NCBI GenBank assembly: GCA_964590995.1
Contig: CAZPYY010000001.1
Coordinates: forward strand, 1 to 64,000
Direction of reading: 5' to 3'
Source of the DNA: Susulua sp964590995
Lineage (GTDB): Bacteria; Omnitrophota; Gorgyraeia; Duberdicusellales; 4484-171
DNA: 64,000 bases
Position numbers and translations under genes: made by a program. Positions 1 through 9,079 of this stretch are shown here, piece after piece (within the stretch, counting starts at the first letter, position 1; every line of letters begins with the position of its first letter). Under the pieces are notes generated by a model. That model was not told the DNA's origin. It was given only the letters and a program-made list of their open reading frames with translations, and did no database searches.

Positions 1-895
1 CTATCTTGTTGACTAACTTTCTTACCTCATCCTTGTTTCTTTCTTCAATAGGAATAGACTTACCGCTCTTTAGCTTTAAATCAAAGGTACTAAAAGGAGC
101 AACTACATAAAAAGGAATCTTATGGTAATTAGCTAATATTGCTAGGCCATAAGTACCAATCTTATTGGCAGCATCGCCATTAGCAGCAATCCTGTCAGCT
201 CCAACAAAAATCTTATCAATTTTACCCTCACTCATTAAAATTGCCGCCATATTATCACAGATCACTGTTGTTGGAACTCCTCTTTTGGTTAACTCCCAAG
301 CACTAAGACGTGCGCCCTGCAACAGAGGCCTAGTCTCATCAGCATAAACTCCTATATCCTTATAGAGCTCATGAGCCTTATAAATAACAGCTAAAGCTGT
401 TCCCTCTCCGGAAGTAGCCAAAAACCCAGCATTACAATGAGTTAAGATTCTATCCCCTTTTTTTATAAGCTTAACTCCATAATTAGCCATCCGCTCACAA
501 AGCAGGATGTCTTCTAAGTTAATTGCCTGAGCTTCTTTTAAAATCATCTTTTTTGTACAAGCCATACTCTTATTCTCATTTTTTGATACAACTTTTTCTA
601 ATCTTTTTAAAGCCCAAGCTAAATTAACTGCTGTTGGACGGCAAGATTTAAGACGCTTTGAAGCTTTTTTAAATTCACTTAAGAATTTCTTCTTAGTTAA
701 AGATTTATTCCTAAAATGTACATAAAGACAATATGCTGCAAAGACTCCAATTAAAGGAGCGCCCCTTACTTGTAGCTCTCCTATAGCCTTATAACCGCTA
801 TCTAAACCCTTACACTCTTTCCAGAGCTCTTTTAAAGGGAGTTTAGTCTGATCAATATAGAATAACCGCTTGTTTTTAAACTTTATGGCCCGCAT
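1..895 (-). CDS. mtnA: S-methyl-5-thioribose-1-phosphate isomerase (3' end cut by window)
   Basis: The visible 298 codons match the MtnA/eIF2B-like aldose-ketose isomerase family, which converts methylthioribose-1-phosphate to methylthioribulose-1-phosphate in methionine salvage. The frame shows the VRGAPLIG motif near residue 43, the LTHCNAG motif carrying the catalytic Cys (around bases 425-450), and GADRIAANGD with the catalytic Asp followed by KIGTYGLA (bases 155-205). The ATG lies 2 nt after the tatD stop, so it is translated with the upstream operon. The reading frame is still open at base 1; roughly the last 40-50 residues are outside the window. Some family members act on ribose-1,5-bisphosphate or related sugars, so the exact substrate is inferred. 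Confidence 0.93.
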   Translation of the reverse strand, partial: MRAIKFKNKRLFYIDQTKLPLKELWKECKGLDSGYKAIGELQVRGAPLIGVFAAYCLYVHFRNKSLTKKKFLSEFKKASKRLKSCRPTAVNLAWALKRLEKVVSKNENKSMACTKKMILKEAQAINLEDILLCERMANYGVKLIKKGDRILTHCNAGFLATSGEGTALAVIYKAHELYKDIGVYADETRPLLQGARLSAWELTKRGVPTTVICDNMAAILMSEGKIDKIFVGADRIAANGDAANKIGTYGLAILANYHKIPFYVVAPFSTFDLKLKSGKSIPIEERNKDEVRKLVNKI

Positions 896-897
896 AT

Positions 898-1653
898 TTA
901 TCCTTTCAAAATCTCAGGAAATAACTCCTTTATATTAAGTGAGACTGCTTCCTCTAACTCTTCCTTACTAATCCCCTTAATCTCAGCTGCTATTTTATAA
1001 GTCTTATCAATATCTAAAGGCGTAGAGGGCTTACCTCCCGCCCGCATATAAGGAGAATCGGTCTCAAGAATTAGCTTATCCAAAGGACAATTCTCTAAAG
1101 ATTGGGTAATTTCCTCCCTTTTCCTTAAGATATTAAGAGAAAATGATACAAATCCTCTCCTTTCAATGATCTTAGCTAAAAAATCCTGACCTGACGAGAA
1201 GCAATGAAACACTACCCGTTCATAGCTTGAGTAAAACTTATCTAAAATATCTAGAATCTTAGTATCCTGCCAGCGATTATGTATCATAACCGGCAAACCC
1301 TTACTTTTAGCTAGCTCAATAAAGGCAGCTAAAATATCTTCTTGAGCTTGGGCAGAAAAGTCAGCCTTATAATCTAAGCCAATCTCACCAATAGCTACTA
1401 CCTTCTTATTGTGGTCAATGAGTTTCTCATAGTCTCTGACTACTGTCGGTGAGAAGCTCTTCCCTGCGAAGGGATGAAATCCCAAGGCACTATATACAAA
1501 GTCATATTGGCTTGAAATCTCTAAAGAGACTTTGGAGCTATTTAAATCAACACTAGAGTCGATAAAACAGTAATTACTATTAGAAGATGAAATCACATCC
1601 TCTCTGGTAATTTTCGAGAGTGAATTAAGGTGGCAGTGTGAATCAATCAACAT
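898..1653 (-). CDS. tatD: TatD-family metal-dependent DNase/hydrolase
   Basis: A 251-residue TIM-barrel hydrolase of the TatD/YcfH family, usually a cytoplasmic Mg-dependent 3'-5' exonuclease or D-aminoacyl-tRNA deacylase-like enzyme. All expected metal ligands are present: the HxH pair at H6 and H8 (DSHCHL), E90 (GEIGLDY), H125 (MIHNRW), H150 (HCFSS) and D199 (ETDSPYM). The length is typical for the compact bacterial form. The gene overlaps the 3' end of metG by 11 nt, the usual metG-tatD pairing, and is followed 2 nt later by mtnA. The in vivo substrate cannot be read from sequence. Confidence 0.93.
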   Translation of the reverse strand: MLIDSHCHLNSLSKITREDVISSSNSNYCFIDSSVDLNSSKVSLEISSQYDFVYSALGFHPFAGKSFSPTVVRDYEKLIDHNKKVVAIGEIGLDYKADFSAQAQEDILAAFIELAKSKGLPVMIHNRWQDTKILDILDKFYSSYERVVFHCFSSGQDFLAKIIERRGFVSFSLNILRKREEITQSLENCPLDKLILETDSPYMRAGGKPSTPLDIDKTYKIAAEIKGISKEELEEAVSLNIKELFPEILKG

Positions 1654-3193
1654 CTATACGTGGGAAAAGAGGTGATTGTTTTTTTATTGAAAAACTTAAT
1701 TTTTTACTCCAGGAACTTTCTTTAAGGTAAAAAGACTCAAGTTTTACTCCTAGCTGTCGATATATTGACTCTGAGACCTTAGGCATAATCGGGTAAATAT
1801 ATAAAGCAACTATTCTGATTCCTTCACAGAGCCTGGCTAAGAAGTCTTTTATCTTATCTATCTTCTTCTCTTTCCATAAAACCCAAGGCTTAGTATCTTC
1901 AATGTACTTATTCATCACCCGGATAAAGGCAAATATCTCTTCCAAGGCCAGAGAAAACCGGCTATTATCCATATGAGTAGTATAGTTCTTGGCTAAACTA
2001 TCTAAGCTTTTGGTAAACTCTTTAGGGGCTTTAGAAGCTGAAGAGACTTTTGCTTCTAAATACTTCTCAGTCATATTCAGAGTCCTGAAGACTAAATTAC
2101 CTAAATCATTAGCTAAGTCAGAGTTGGTTCTATTTACCAGAGCGCTCCAGGAAAAACTTCCATCTAAACCAACCGGAACCTCCCTAAGGAGAAAATAACG
2201 AAAACCATCTACGGCTGCATCCTGATTACCACCTAAAGATGAGCTTAAGTTTGAGAGAAGCTCTAGAGGATTAACAATATTGCCCCGAGACTTAGACATC
2301 TTCTCTTCGTCCCTTCTCCACCAGCCATGGGCAAATACTATTTTTGGCGGTTCAATATCTAAAGCCTTTAACATTATCGGCCAGAATATAACATGGTGCC
2401 TTAAGATATCCTTACCAATAAAATGAATATCTGCTGGCCATAGTTTTTTAAACTTATTCTTCTTTAAGAAACAGCCAGCTGCGCTAATATAGTTAATCAG
2501 AGCATCAAACCAGACATAGACTACATAATTATCATCAAGAGGAAAATCTATTCCCCAGGATACCCTCTTCTTCGGCCTTGAAATACAAAGATCAGTCAAA
2601 GGATTATTATTTAAGAAGCCTAATACTTCGTTATAGCGTATCTTAGGCATAACAAAAGAAGGATTAGCTTTTAAATGATCTTTTAACCACTGCTCATACT
2701 TAGATAGCTTAAAGAAGTAATTCTCCTCTTCGATTTTCTCTACCTCCCGCTTACACTCTGGACAGCCGCTGACTTCTTTAACCTGGCTCTCAGTCCAGAA
2801 TGATTCACAAGGAACACAGTAGAAGGCCTTATACTTATCCTTATAAATATCTCCCTTCTTCTCTAAGGTAATTATAACTTTTTTTACAACCTCAATGTGA
2901 TAATCATCAGTAGTACGGATAAAAGAATCATAAGAGATATTTAGCTTAGTCCATAGGTTTTTAAAACTTTCAGCCCCCTTATCAACAAAAGCCCTAACCT
3001 CACTCCTATCAGCTACAGCTGCCTGTTTTATCTTCGCACCATGTTCATCAGTGCCGGTAAGGAAGAAGACCACATCAGCCTTTGCCCGCTTATAACGAGC
3101 CATAGCATCAGCTATGATATTAGTATAGGCGTGGCCAATATGGGGGTCAGCATTTACATAATAGAGGGGGGTAGTGAGATAAAACTTACACAT
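1643..3193 (-). CDS. metG: Methionyl-tRNA synthetase
   Basis: Class I aminoacyl-tRNA synthetase charging tRNA-Met. The HIGH signature is at residues 18-21 and KMSKS at 298-302. The knuckle carries one CxxC pair at C126/C129 and a second at C144/C147, as expected for a zinc-binding MetG. At 516 residues it ends after the anticodon-binding helical domain and lacks the C-terminal tRNA-binding (EMAP-like) extension found in longer MetG proteins. It overlaps ricT by 8 nt upstream and tatD by 11 nt downstream, so the three are probably translationally coupled. Confidence 0.97.
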   Translation of the reverse strand: MCKFYLTTPLYYVNADPHIGHAYTNIIADAMARYKRAKADVVFFLTGTDEHGAKIKQAAVADRSEVRAFVDKGAESFKNLWTKLNISYDSFIRTTDDYHIEVVKKVIITLEKKGDIYKDKYKAFYCVPCESFWTESQVKEVSGCPECKREVEKIEEENYFFKLSKYEQWLKDHLKANPSFVMPKIRYNEVLGFLNNNPLTDLCISRPKKRVSWGIDFPLDDNYVVYVWFDALINYISAAGCFLKKNKFKKLWPADIHFIGKDILRHHVIFWPIMLKALDIEPPKIVFAHGWWRRDEEKMSKSRGNIVNPLELLSNLSSSLGGNQDAAVDGFRYFLLREVPVGLDGSFSWSALVNRTNSDLANDLGNLVFRTLNMTEKYLEAKVSSASKAPKEFTKSLDSLAKNYTTHMDNSRFSLALEEIFAFIRVMNKYIEDTKPWVLWKEKKIDKIKDFLARLCEGIRIVALYIYPIMPKVSESIYRQLGVKLESFYLKESSWSKKLSFSIKKQSPLFPRIDVD

Positions 3194-3980
3194 TATCTTT
3201 AAAGAAAACCTTCTCTACTCTACCGTCTTCTAACTCAACATAAGCAAGCCTTTTTAAGACATTTACTGAGATAACCTTTCCCTTACCTTGGGCAGTCTCA
3301 AGAGTCTGCCCTTCTTTAGGCAGGCCTTTAGATAAATCCCGGTAGTTCTTATACTCATAAAAAAGACAGCACATTAACCGGCCGCAAATACCTGAGATCT
3401 TTCCCGAACTTAAAGGTAACTTCTGGGCCTTAGCCATCTTCATGCTTACTGGCTCAAAGTTCTTTAAAAATCTCATGCAGCATAATTTTTGTCCGCAGGG
3501 CCCGACTCCGCCAAAGAGACGAGCCTCATCCCGAACACCAATCTGGCGCATCTCGATACGAATCTTAAATATCTTAGCTAATTCTTTAACTAACTCCCGA
3601 AAATCTACTCTTCCTTCAGAGGTAAAGTAAAAGACTATCTTCCTCTTATCAAATGAATACTCACTATCAACTAACTTCATAGCCAGCTTATACTCACGAA
3701 CTTTACGGGCACATAGACGCATAGCATCTTTGGCTTCCTTCTCATTAGTCTTTATCTGCTTTAAGTCTTCGGGAGATAATTTACGGACTATATTCTTAAT
3801 AGCTCTGTCTTTAGCATCAATCTTGGAGCAGAGGTTCACATCATTGACCTCAATAACCTCACCATAGTCAACCCCACGGTCAGCCTCAACAAGAACATAG
3901 TCATGCACAACTATATCCTCAGTGACCTGATAGGTCATAAGTTGACCGGCTTCTCTTAATCTTACTAAAGCAACTCGCAT
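3186..3980 (-). CDS. ricT: PSP1-domain protein, RicT/YaaT-like
   Basis: A 264-residue PSP1 C-terminal domain protein. The core shows the family's cysteine-rich signature: GPCGQKLCC, then SGICGRLMCC about 50 residues later. In Bacillus the homologue RicT forms an Fe-S-containing complex with RicA and RicF that supports RNase Y-dependent mRNA maturation. RicA and RicF are not recognisable in this window, so that role is only inherited by homology. It sits between holB and metG, the same neighbourhood as in Firmicutes, with 3 nt separating it from holB and an 8-nt overlap with metG. The cysteines suggest metal or Fe-S binding. Confidence 0.88.
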   Translation of the reverse strand: MRVALVRLREAGQLMTYQVTEDIVVHDYVLVEADRGVDYGEVIEVNDVNLCSKIDAKDRAIKNIVRKLSPEDLKQIKTNEKEAKDAMRLCARKVREYKLAMKLVDSEYSFDKRKIVFYFTSEGRVDFRELVKELAKIFKIRIEMRQIGVRDEARLFGGVGPCGQKLCCMRFLKNFEPVSMKMAKAQKLPLSSGKISGICGRLMCCLFYEYKNYRDLSKGLPKEGQTLETAQGKGKVISVNVLKRLAYVELEDGRVEKVFFKDNV

Positions 3981-3983
3981 CTT

Positions 3984-4760
3984 CTATAGTTTTAAACGAA
4001 TCAAATTAAGGGCTAGGTTCATATTTATACTCTTTGCTTCCCCGTAAATCTTTAAAATATCCTTCAAAATACTATCTATTTGGCTCACGCTGTACGAGCC
4101 TAAAATTATCTCACCTTCCCCGCTCTGAAGCAACTGATTATTTCTAAGGCCTGATTTAGAGATTAAACCATCGCGTAAGACCATAATCAAAGCCCAAAGA
4201 AAGGAAGAAAACCTCTTGCGGTCGGTAAAACGCAGACCCTGGTGCCCCCTCAAAAAACTAAAAACACTAACTTCTAAGCTCTCATCAACCCCTTCTTCCC
4301 TGGAAGGTAAGAATATCCTGCGACAACGTGAGATTATTGTTGGCAGCAGGCCATCTAACTTAGAGGCTGAGATTGCTATAAAAGAATTCTTAGGCGGTTC
4401 CTCAAGAGTTTTAAGAAAAGCATTAGCTGCAGCCGGAGTTAGGGCTTGAGCATCCTTTATGATCATGATCTTCCTTCTTAATCGGAAGCTCTTTAAGGAG
4501 AAGAAGCGCATCCCTTCTCTCACTTGTTCAATCTTTATTGAAAAACCATCAGGTTCAATGGTAAAAAGATCAGGATGATTGCCTTCTTCAATTCTCTTGC
4601 AATCCCAGCAGCTACCACAAAAATCTAATTCCTCGCTGCAGCTGATTAACTTAGCAACATCGACAATTACCTTATCATCCTCACCAACAAAAAGGTAAGA
4701 TGTGCCGAGAAGCTCTCTTCTCTTTAAAATTTGAAAGTAATTTAAAATATCTTCTCTCAA
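3984..4760 (-). CDS. holB: DNA polymerase III delta-prime subunit
   Basis: Clamp-loader delta' subunit of 258 residues. It has the zinc-module cysteines (CSEELDFCGSCWDC, near residues 40-55), the NAFLKTLEEPP motif and the SRC sensor motif (SRCRRI) typical of clamp-loader AAA+ subunits. There is no functional Walker A, as expected for delta'. The start is a TTG at 4760 that overlaps the tmk stop in a TTGA arrangement, implying translational coupling; no upstream in-frame ATG is available. The gene lies in the conserved tmk-holB-ricT-metG-tatD run. Confidence 0.9.
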   Translation of the reverse strand: MREDILNYFQILKRRELLGTSYLFVGEDDKVIVDVAKLISCSEELDFCGSCWDCKRIEEGNHPDLFTIEPDGFSIKIEQVREGMRFFSLKSFRLRRKIMIIKDAQALTPAAANAFLKTLEEPPKNSFIAISASKLDGLLPTIISRCRRIFLPSREEGVDESLEVSVFSFLRGHQGLRFTDRKRFSSFLWALIMVLRDGLISKSGLRNNQLLQSGEGEIILGSYSVSQIDSILKDILKIYGEAKSINMNLALNLIRLKL

Positions 4761-5368
4761 AACACTCTCTTTAATTGTCTCTCGATGCGTTCATAGATTT
4801 GAGGCAGGCTGTCACAGGCATCAACTATTTTTACCCGGCGGGGATACTTTTTTGCCAATTGTAAGTACCCCCTGCGCAAGCGGTTATGAAAGCTCAGCGC
4901 TCTCGACTCAATACGGTCTTTACTCTTTAGCCTAGCTAAGCCCAATTTTGGCGGTGTATTAAGGACTAAAGTCAGGTTAGGAACTACACCTAATGAAAAC
5001 ATCTCAACTGAACTTTCAACAATCTTACCTAACCCTAAGGCAAAACCTTGATAGACAAGAGTTGAATCAAAGAAACGGTCACAAATAATAAAGTCGTATT
5101 TTTTAAGGTCTTCTCTTAACTTTTCTTCAATAAGTTGAGTCCGGGCAGCAAGATAAAGGAGTAACTCAGTATGAGCAGATAACTTTTTATTCTTCTTGTC
5201 GAGAAGGATCTTTCTTATCTTCTCACCGACCCTGGTTGAACCCGGCTCGCGGTATACCTTAAAAGAAGCTTTTCTCTTTCGCAAGAGCTTCTCAATAAAC
5301 CTAATAACACTACTCTTACCACTACCCTCTAACCCTTCAATAGTGATAAAAAAACCCTTTTTCTTCAC
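4757..5368 (-). CDS. tmk: Thymidylate kinase
   Basis: dTMP kinase of 203 residues, phosphorylating dTMP to dTDP in DNA precursor synthesis. The P-loop EGLEGSGKSS is at residues 11-20, the DRX motif occurs in CDRFFDSTLVYQG, and the dTMP-binding REPGSTRVGE segment is present. The start is GTG at 5368, overlapping the cysS stop in a GTGA arrangement, and the stop overlaps holB. Length and motif spacing are ordinary. Confidence 0.95.
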   Translation of the reverse strand: MKKKGFFITIEGLEGSGKSSVIRFIEKLLRKRKASFKVYREPGSTRVGEKIRKILLDKKNKKLSAHTELLLYLAARTQLIEEKLREDLKKYDFIICDRFFDSTLVYQGFALGLGKIVESSVEMFSLGVVPNLTLVLNTPPKLGLARLKSKDRIESRALSFHNRLRRGYLQLAKKYPRRVKIVDACDSLPQIYERIERQLKRVF

Positions 5369-6759
5369 AGCTTCACCCTGTAAGTAGTTCCAGTATTAGT
5401 ATCCTCTAAGATTATGCCCCGTTCTTCTAGTTTCTTTCTTATGTCATCAGCTTCTTGATATTTTTTCTGCTGCTTATAGTTAGAACGCATCTTTATTAAC
5501 TTCTCGATATCTTTTGCTGGCATCTCAGTAACCTCTACAGGTTTAAAGCTAATACCAAAAATATCTAAAATCTCTTCAACTAATCCGCCAATACCGGCTA
5601 ATTTAGCTTTCAAATCAGCTTCGGTATCTAGAATCTTATTACTAGCACTAATTATATCGAATAAGACTGCCAGGCCCTTAGGCATATTAAAATCATCATC
5701 CATAGCCTCAATAAACTTATCCCTAAATCGCTTTAATAGCCTTTCAGTCTCCTTAGTTGCTTTAGCCTTCTTCATTGAGCCTATTCGATTCATAAATATC
5801 TGAATTCTCTCATAAGCCTTTTTTGCCTCTTTCATTTTCTGATCGGAGAAATCTACTGAGCTAGAGTAGTGAGCTTGAAGATAAAATATCTTTAAGATAT
5901 CCGCTGAGTATTTACTTACTGCATCTTGAATTGTAACAAAGTTCCCTAAAGACTTAGCCATCTTCTGGCTATTAATAGTTAAAAGGCCATGGTGTATCCA
6001 GTAATTAGCAAAAACTCTTTCAGTTAAGGCCTCAGCCTGGGCGCACTCATTCTCATGGTGAGGAAAGATTAAATCCCTTCCTCCGCCATGGATATCTAAG
6101 GTATCAGTCTTTAAATACTTCCGGCTCATGACTGAGCACTCGATATGCCAACCGGGCCTGCCCTTTCCCCAAGGACTCTCCCAAGAAGGTTCTCCTTCCT
6201 TAGCCGTCTTCCAGAGAGCAAAGTCTAAAGGATCTTCTTTAGCCTCACCCTTTGATATTCTTACACCCTCTTTCATCTTATCAATACTCTGCCCGGAGAG
6301 CTTACCGTAATCTTTAAGCTTTCTTACGCTAAAGTAAACTCCGCTCTCAGTAACATAAGCATACTCTCTATCAATTAACTTCTCGATATACTTAATCATA
6401 TCTCCTACATTCTCAGTAGCCCGGGGTTCTTTATCGGCTTTACTAATACCTAGAGCTTTTAAATCCTGATAGTAGCTATCGATATACTTATTAACTAACT
6501 CCTTCCAATCAACTCCTAACTCCTTAGCCCGATTTATAATCTTATCATCAATATCAGTGATATTTCTTATAAACTGGACCTTATAACCCCGATACTTTAA
6601 GTATCTTCTGATGACCTCAAAGACATAGAGGCTTCTGGCGTGGCCAATATGACAATCATCATAGACAGTAATTCCACAAACATACATCTTTACCAGAGAT
6701 TTTTCCTGAGGGGTAAAGAGGTCTTTGGTCTTGGTTAAGGAGTTATGAATCTTTAACAT
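5365..6759 (-). CDS. cysS: Cysteinyl-tRNA synthetase
   Basis: Class I synthetase of 464 residues charging tRNA-Cys. It has the zinc-ligand Cys C28 in VCGITVYDDCHIGH, HIGH at 37-40, the second zinc cluster around GRPGWHIECSVMS and the distal HHENECAQAEA motif, and a KMAKS form of the KMSKS loop in the segment SQKMAKSLGNF. The C-terminal helical DALR-like region is complete. It starts 1 nt after ispF, placing it in the ispD-ispF-cysS order known from Firmicutes, though gltX and cysE are absent here. Confidence 0.97.
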   Translation of the reverse strand: MLKIHNSLTKTKDLFTPQEKSLVKMYVCGITVYDDCHIGHARSLYVFEVIRRYLKYRGYKVQFIRNITDIDDKIINRAKELGVDWKELVNKYIDSYYQDLKALGISKADKEPRATENVGDMIKYIEKLIDREYAYVTESGVYFSVRKLKDYGKLSGQSIDKMKEGVRISKGEAKEDPLDFALWKTAKEGEPSWESPWGKGRPGWHIECSVMSRKYLKTDTLDIHGGGRDLIFPHHENECAQAEALTERVFANYWIHHGLLTINSQKMAKSLGNFVTIQDAVSKYSADILKIFYLQAHYSSSVDFSDQKMKEAKKAYERIQIFMNRIGSMKKAKATKETERLLKRFRDKFIEAMDDDFNMPKGLAVLFDIISASNKILDTEADLKAKLAGIGGLVEEILDIFGISFKPVEVTEMPAKDIEKLIKMRSNYKQQKKYQEADDIRKKLEERGIILEDTNTGTTYRVKL

Positions 6760-6760
6760 C

Positions 6761-7246
6761 CTATTTCTTCTTACGCTTCCTTAAGGAAACAAAAGCAAAA
6801 CAACTAATACTATTCTTGTTACCGAGGATATTTAAACCCTCTTTAGACTTAAGTTTTACATTTATCTTAGTAGTTGAGAGGAGTTTCTTCAAAGACTTAG
6901 CAATCTTCTCCTTAAAGGAGAAGAGCCGCGGCTTATCAGTAACAATAACAATATCTAAATTACCAATAGTAAAGCTCTTCTTTACCTTCTTTATGGTAAA
7001 GTTTAAGATTTCCTTGCTGTCGATTCCTTTTGACCTCTTAACTTGCGGTGGAAAGTAATCGCCAATATCTCCTAAGCCAGCTGCCCCGCATAGAGCATCA
7101 CTTACAGCATGCAGTACTACATCACCGTCAGAGACAGCGATTAAGCTGAAAGAAGAAGGAATCTTAGCCCCACCTAGGATTAAATCCTTCTTCCTCTTGC
7201 TAAGCCGATGAACATCAAAACCTAAACCTACCTTATAGTCTTTCAT
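6761..7246 (-). CDS. ispF: 2-C-methyl-D-erythritol 2,4-cyclodiphosphate synthase
   Basis: MEP-pathway cyclase making MEcPP for isoprenoid synthesis. The GLGFDVHRL motif supplies the zinc ligands near the N terminus, and SDGDVVLHAVSDALCGAAGLGDIG includes the third metal ligand and the substrate-contacting segment. At 161 residues the length is normal. I place the start at the ATG at 7246; a GTG one codon upstream (7249) is also possible, and neither has a strong SD. It overlaps the ispD 3' end by 14 nt, consistent with coupled expression of IspD and IspF. Confidence 0.95.
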   Translation of the reverse strand: MKDYKVGLGFDVHRLSKRKKDLILGGAKIPSSFSLIAVSDGDVVLHAVSDALCGAAGLGDIGDYFPPQVKRSKGIDSKEILNFTIKKVKKSFTIGNLDIVIVTDKPRLFSFKEKIAKSLKKLLSTTKINVKLKSKEGLNILGNKNSISCFAFVSLRKRKKK

Positions 7247-7916
7247 CACTAATTATTTTAGCTAGCGCAAAATCTCTTGAATAAGTTATCTTAAAATTAA
7301 AGATATCCCCATAAATTACCTTTACTCTCTTACCCATAGCCTCTAGCATTTGGGCATCGTCCGTAGGCCCTGCCTTTGGCGGGGTAAACCTTCTCTTCTT
7401 GAACTTCTTGTAAGCTTGAAGAATTACCTTCCTTCTAAAACCTTGCGGGGTTTGGATAAGATAAACATCTTCTCTGTTTAAAGTCTTCTTTACAAGGCCC
7501 TTCTTTACTAATTTAAGAGTATCCGGACACCTTAAGCCGCAAATTACTGCCGGATATTTTTTTAATTCCTTTAATATATCAAGGATTGTCTTCTTAGTTA
7601 TAAAAGGCCTGGCAGCATCATGAATAAGAACATACTCTATATCCTTACTCAAAGCTGATAGACCTTTAAATACTGAATCAGCTCTTTTGACTCCGCCTTC
7701 TACTAAGGTAATGAATTTAGCCTTAATATGCTCCTTAGATAAAGCAAAGTTAGATTTTCGTAAAACCAGCACAATTTCTTTTATTCCTTTTATACTCTTA
7801 AAAGTATTAAGAGATTTGCAGAAAAGAGGCTTCCCACCTAGCTTAAGAATAGCTTTATCTCCCTTAGCCAGCCTCTTACCCTTACCAGCTGAAACTATAA
7901 CTACACCTGCTTTCAT
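7233..7916 (-). CDS. ispD: 2-C-methyl-D-erythritol 4-phosphate cytidylyltransferase
   Basis: MEP-pathway enzyme joining CTP to methylerythritol phosphate. The N-terminal nucleotide-binding loop (VSAGKGKRLAKGDKAIL) and the VLIHDAARPF motif are typical of IspD; GPTDDAQMLE near the C terminus matches the DD-A/S segment of the family. Length (227 residues) is normal. It overlaps ispF. It follows the PIN-TRAM gene after a 71-nt spacer containing a heptamer hairpin. Confidence 0.94.
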   Translation of the reverse strand: MKAGVVIVSAGKGKRLAKGDKAILKLGGKPLFCKSLNTFKSIKGIKEIVLVLRKSNFALSKEHIKAKFITLVEGGVKRADSVFKGLSALSKDIEYVLIHDAARPFITKKTILDILKELKKYPAVICGLRCPDTLKLVKKGLVKKTLNREDVYLIQTPQGFRRKVILQAYKKFKKRRFTPPKAGPTDDAQMLEAMGKRVKVIYGDIFNFKITYSRDFALAKIISDERL

Positions 7917-7930
7917 TTAATCACCAATAT

Positions 7931-7987
7931 GTGTAAAGTGTAATGAAATTCTTTAGATTACACATTAAAGATTAAACGTTACACATT
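7931..7987. repeat. Hairpin-forming heptamer repeat in the PIN-TRAM/ispD spacer
   Basis: The spacer is filled by short tandem heptamers: two GTGTAAN units at 7931-7944, then four to five units of the form ATTACAC/ATTAAAG at 7957-7987. The first arm is complementary to parts of the second (GTGTAAT pairs with ATTACAC), so the transcript can fold into a hairpin just after the PIN-TRAM stop codon at 7988. It may act as a terminator or mRNA-end structure, but there is no U-tract. It belongs to the same structural class as the spacers at 9042, 10445 and 17203. Confidence 0.55.
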
Positions 7988-8974
7988 CTATCCAGCTAGC
8001 TTTGTAAATACAATTCTGCCACTGGAACTCTGTAGCACTGAGGTAACTTCAACGTTAACGGTCTTACCTACCAAGCGCCGGGAATTCTCTACTACTACCA
8101 TAGTACCGTCTTCTAAGTAACCTACGGCTTGGTTATGCTCTTTACCCTCTTTAATCAGCTTCAAAGAGAATCTCTGTCCGGCAATAAAGGTCGGCTTTAG
8201 AGCATTAGCAAGGTCATTAATATTTAAAACCTTTACCCCTTGAAGCTGGGCAATACGATTTAAATTATAATCCGTGGTCAAAACCTCAGCATCTGTAGTT
8301 TGAGCTAATTTTATAATCTTCTCATCAACACTCTTTACGCTATCAACATTCTGATCAGATACTTCTACCTCGATTTTAGGCTCCTTCTTTAAAGAGTGAA
8401 GAATTTCAATTCCTCTCTTTCCCTTTTGACGCTTCATATGGTCAGTTGAGTCTGCTAAGGCGTGAAGCTCATTAAGAACAAACCTAGGAATAACAAATCT
8501 TGCCTCAATAAAGCCAGTTCTAACAATATCTAGAATTCTTCCATCAATAATACTGCTAGTATCAACAACAATAGCTTCTTCTCTCTGGCTTTGGCGTTTA
8601 AATTTAACATAGGGAATTACCAAGCTAAATTCATCTTTACCTTTAACACCTAAAGTCATCCCAAGATATACAAATATAAAGGTAACAATTAGCTTAATAT
8701 TCTGAATTATCTCAGCCGAAAAATCCTCAGGAAAGTGGAATTGATCCAAGGTCGCACTAAATACCCAAGCAATTATAAGACCAAGGATTATCCCAAATAC
8801 TGCACTGGAAAGTCCTTTTAAAGATGCCCGGCGGGTAAAAGTCTCAAAAGTAACGATAATTACACCACCGATAAACCCTAAACCAGCATAGATAAGGGAA
8901 TTTACTCCGCCTAAAGAATAACCTATCCCGGTAAAGATAAGGACAAAAAATATTCTTAAAAAAAATAAACCCAT
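7988..8974 (-). CDS. Membrane-anchored PIN-TRAM domain protein (YacL-like)
   Basis: A 328-residue protein with about four N-terminal hydrophobic segments (residues 1-105), a PIN-type nuclease domain starting at VVDTSSIIDGRILDIV (about residue 136) and a C-terminal TRAM/OB-like domain (about 265-328). Acidic PIN residues are visible in VDTSSIIDGR, NELHALAD, SVDEKI and LTTDYNLNRIA. This matches the Firmicutes YacL family, which sits between radA and ispD, exactly as here. The RNA substrate is unknown. The ATG has a strong SD (AAAGGAGG) 7 nt upstream. Confidence 0.9.
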   Translation of the reverse strand: MGLFFLRIFFVLIFTGIGYSLGGVNSLIYAGLGFIGGVIIVTFETFTRRASLKGLSSAVFGIILGLIIAWVFSATLDQFHFPEDFSAEIIQNIKLIVTFIFVYLGMTLGVKGKDEFSLVIPYVKFKRQSQREEAIVVDTSSIIDGRILDIVRTGFIEARFVIPRFVLNELHALADSTDHMKRQKGKRGIEILHSLKKEPKIEVEVSDQNVDSVKSVDEKIIKLAQTTDAEVLTTDYNLNRIAQLQGVKVLNINDLANALKPTFIAGQRFSLKLIKEGKEHNQAVGYLEDGTMVVVENSRRLVGKTVNVEVTSVLQSSSGRIVFTKLAG

Positions 8975-9041
8975 TGTAGAAACCTCCTTTAAAAAAATAA
9001 TTAATAAATGATAATTGAAAAATAAGAATTCTTTTAACCTT

Positions 9042-9069
9042 AGTTATCAGTTATAACTTATCGGTTACC
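9042..9069. repeat. Heptamer tandem repeat in the radA/PIN-TRAM spacer
   Basis: Four degenerate heptamers with consensus AGTTATC run head to tail, partly self-complementary through a GTTATAAC core. The repeat lies just downstream of the radA stop (9080) on the transcribed strand, inside a roughly 105-nt spacer that is otherwise AT-rich. I see no confident promoter for the PIN-TRAM gene there. Confidence 0.45.
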
Positions 9070-9079
9070 TGCATCTTAT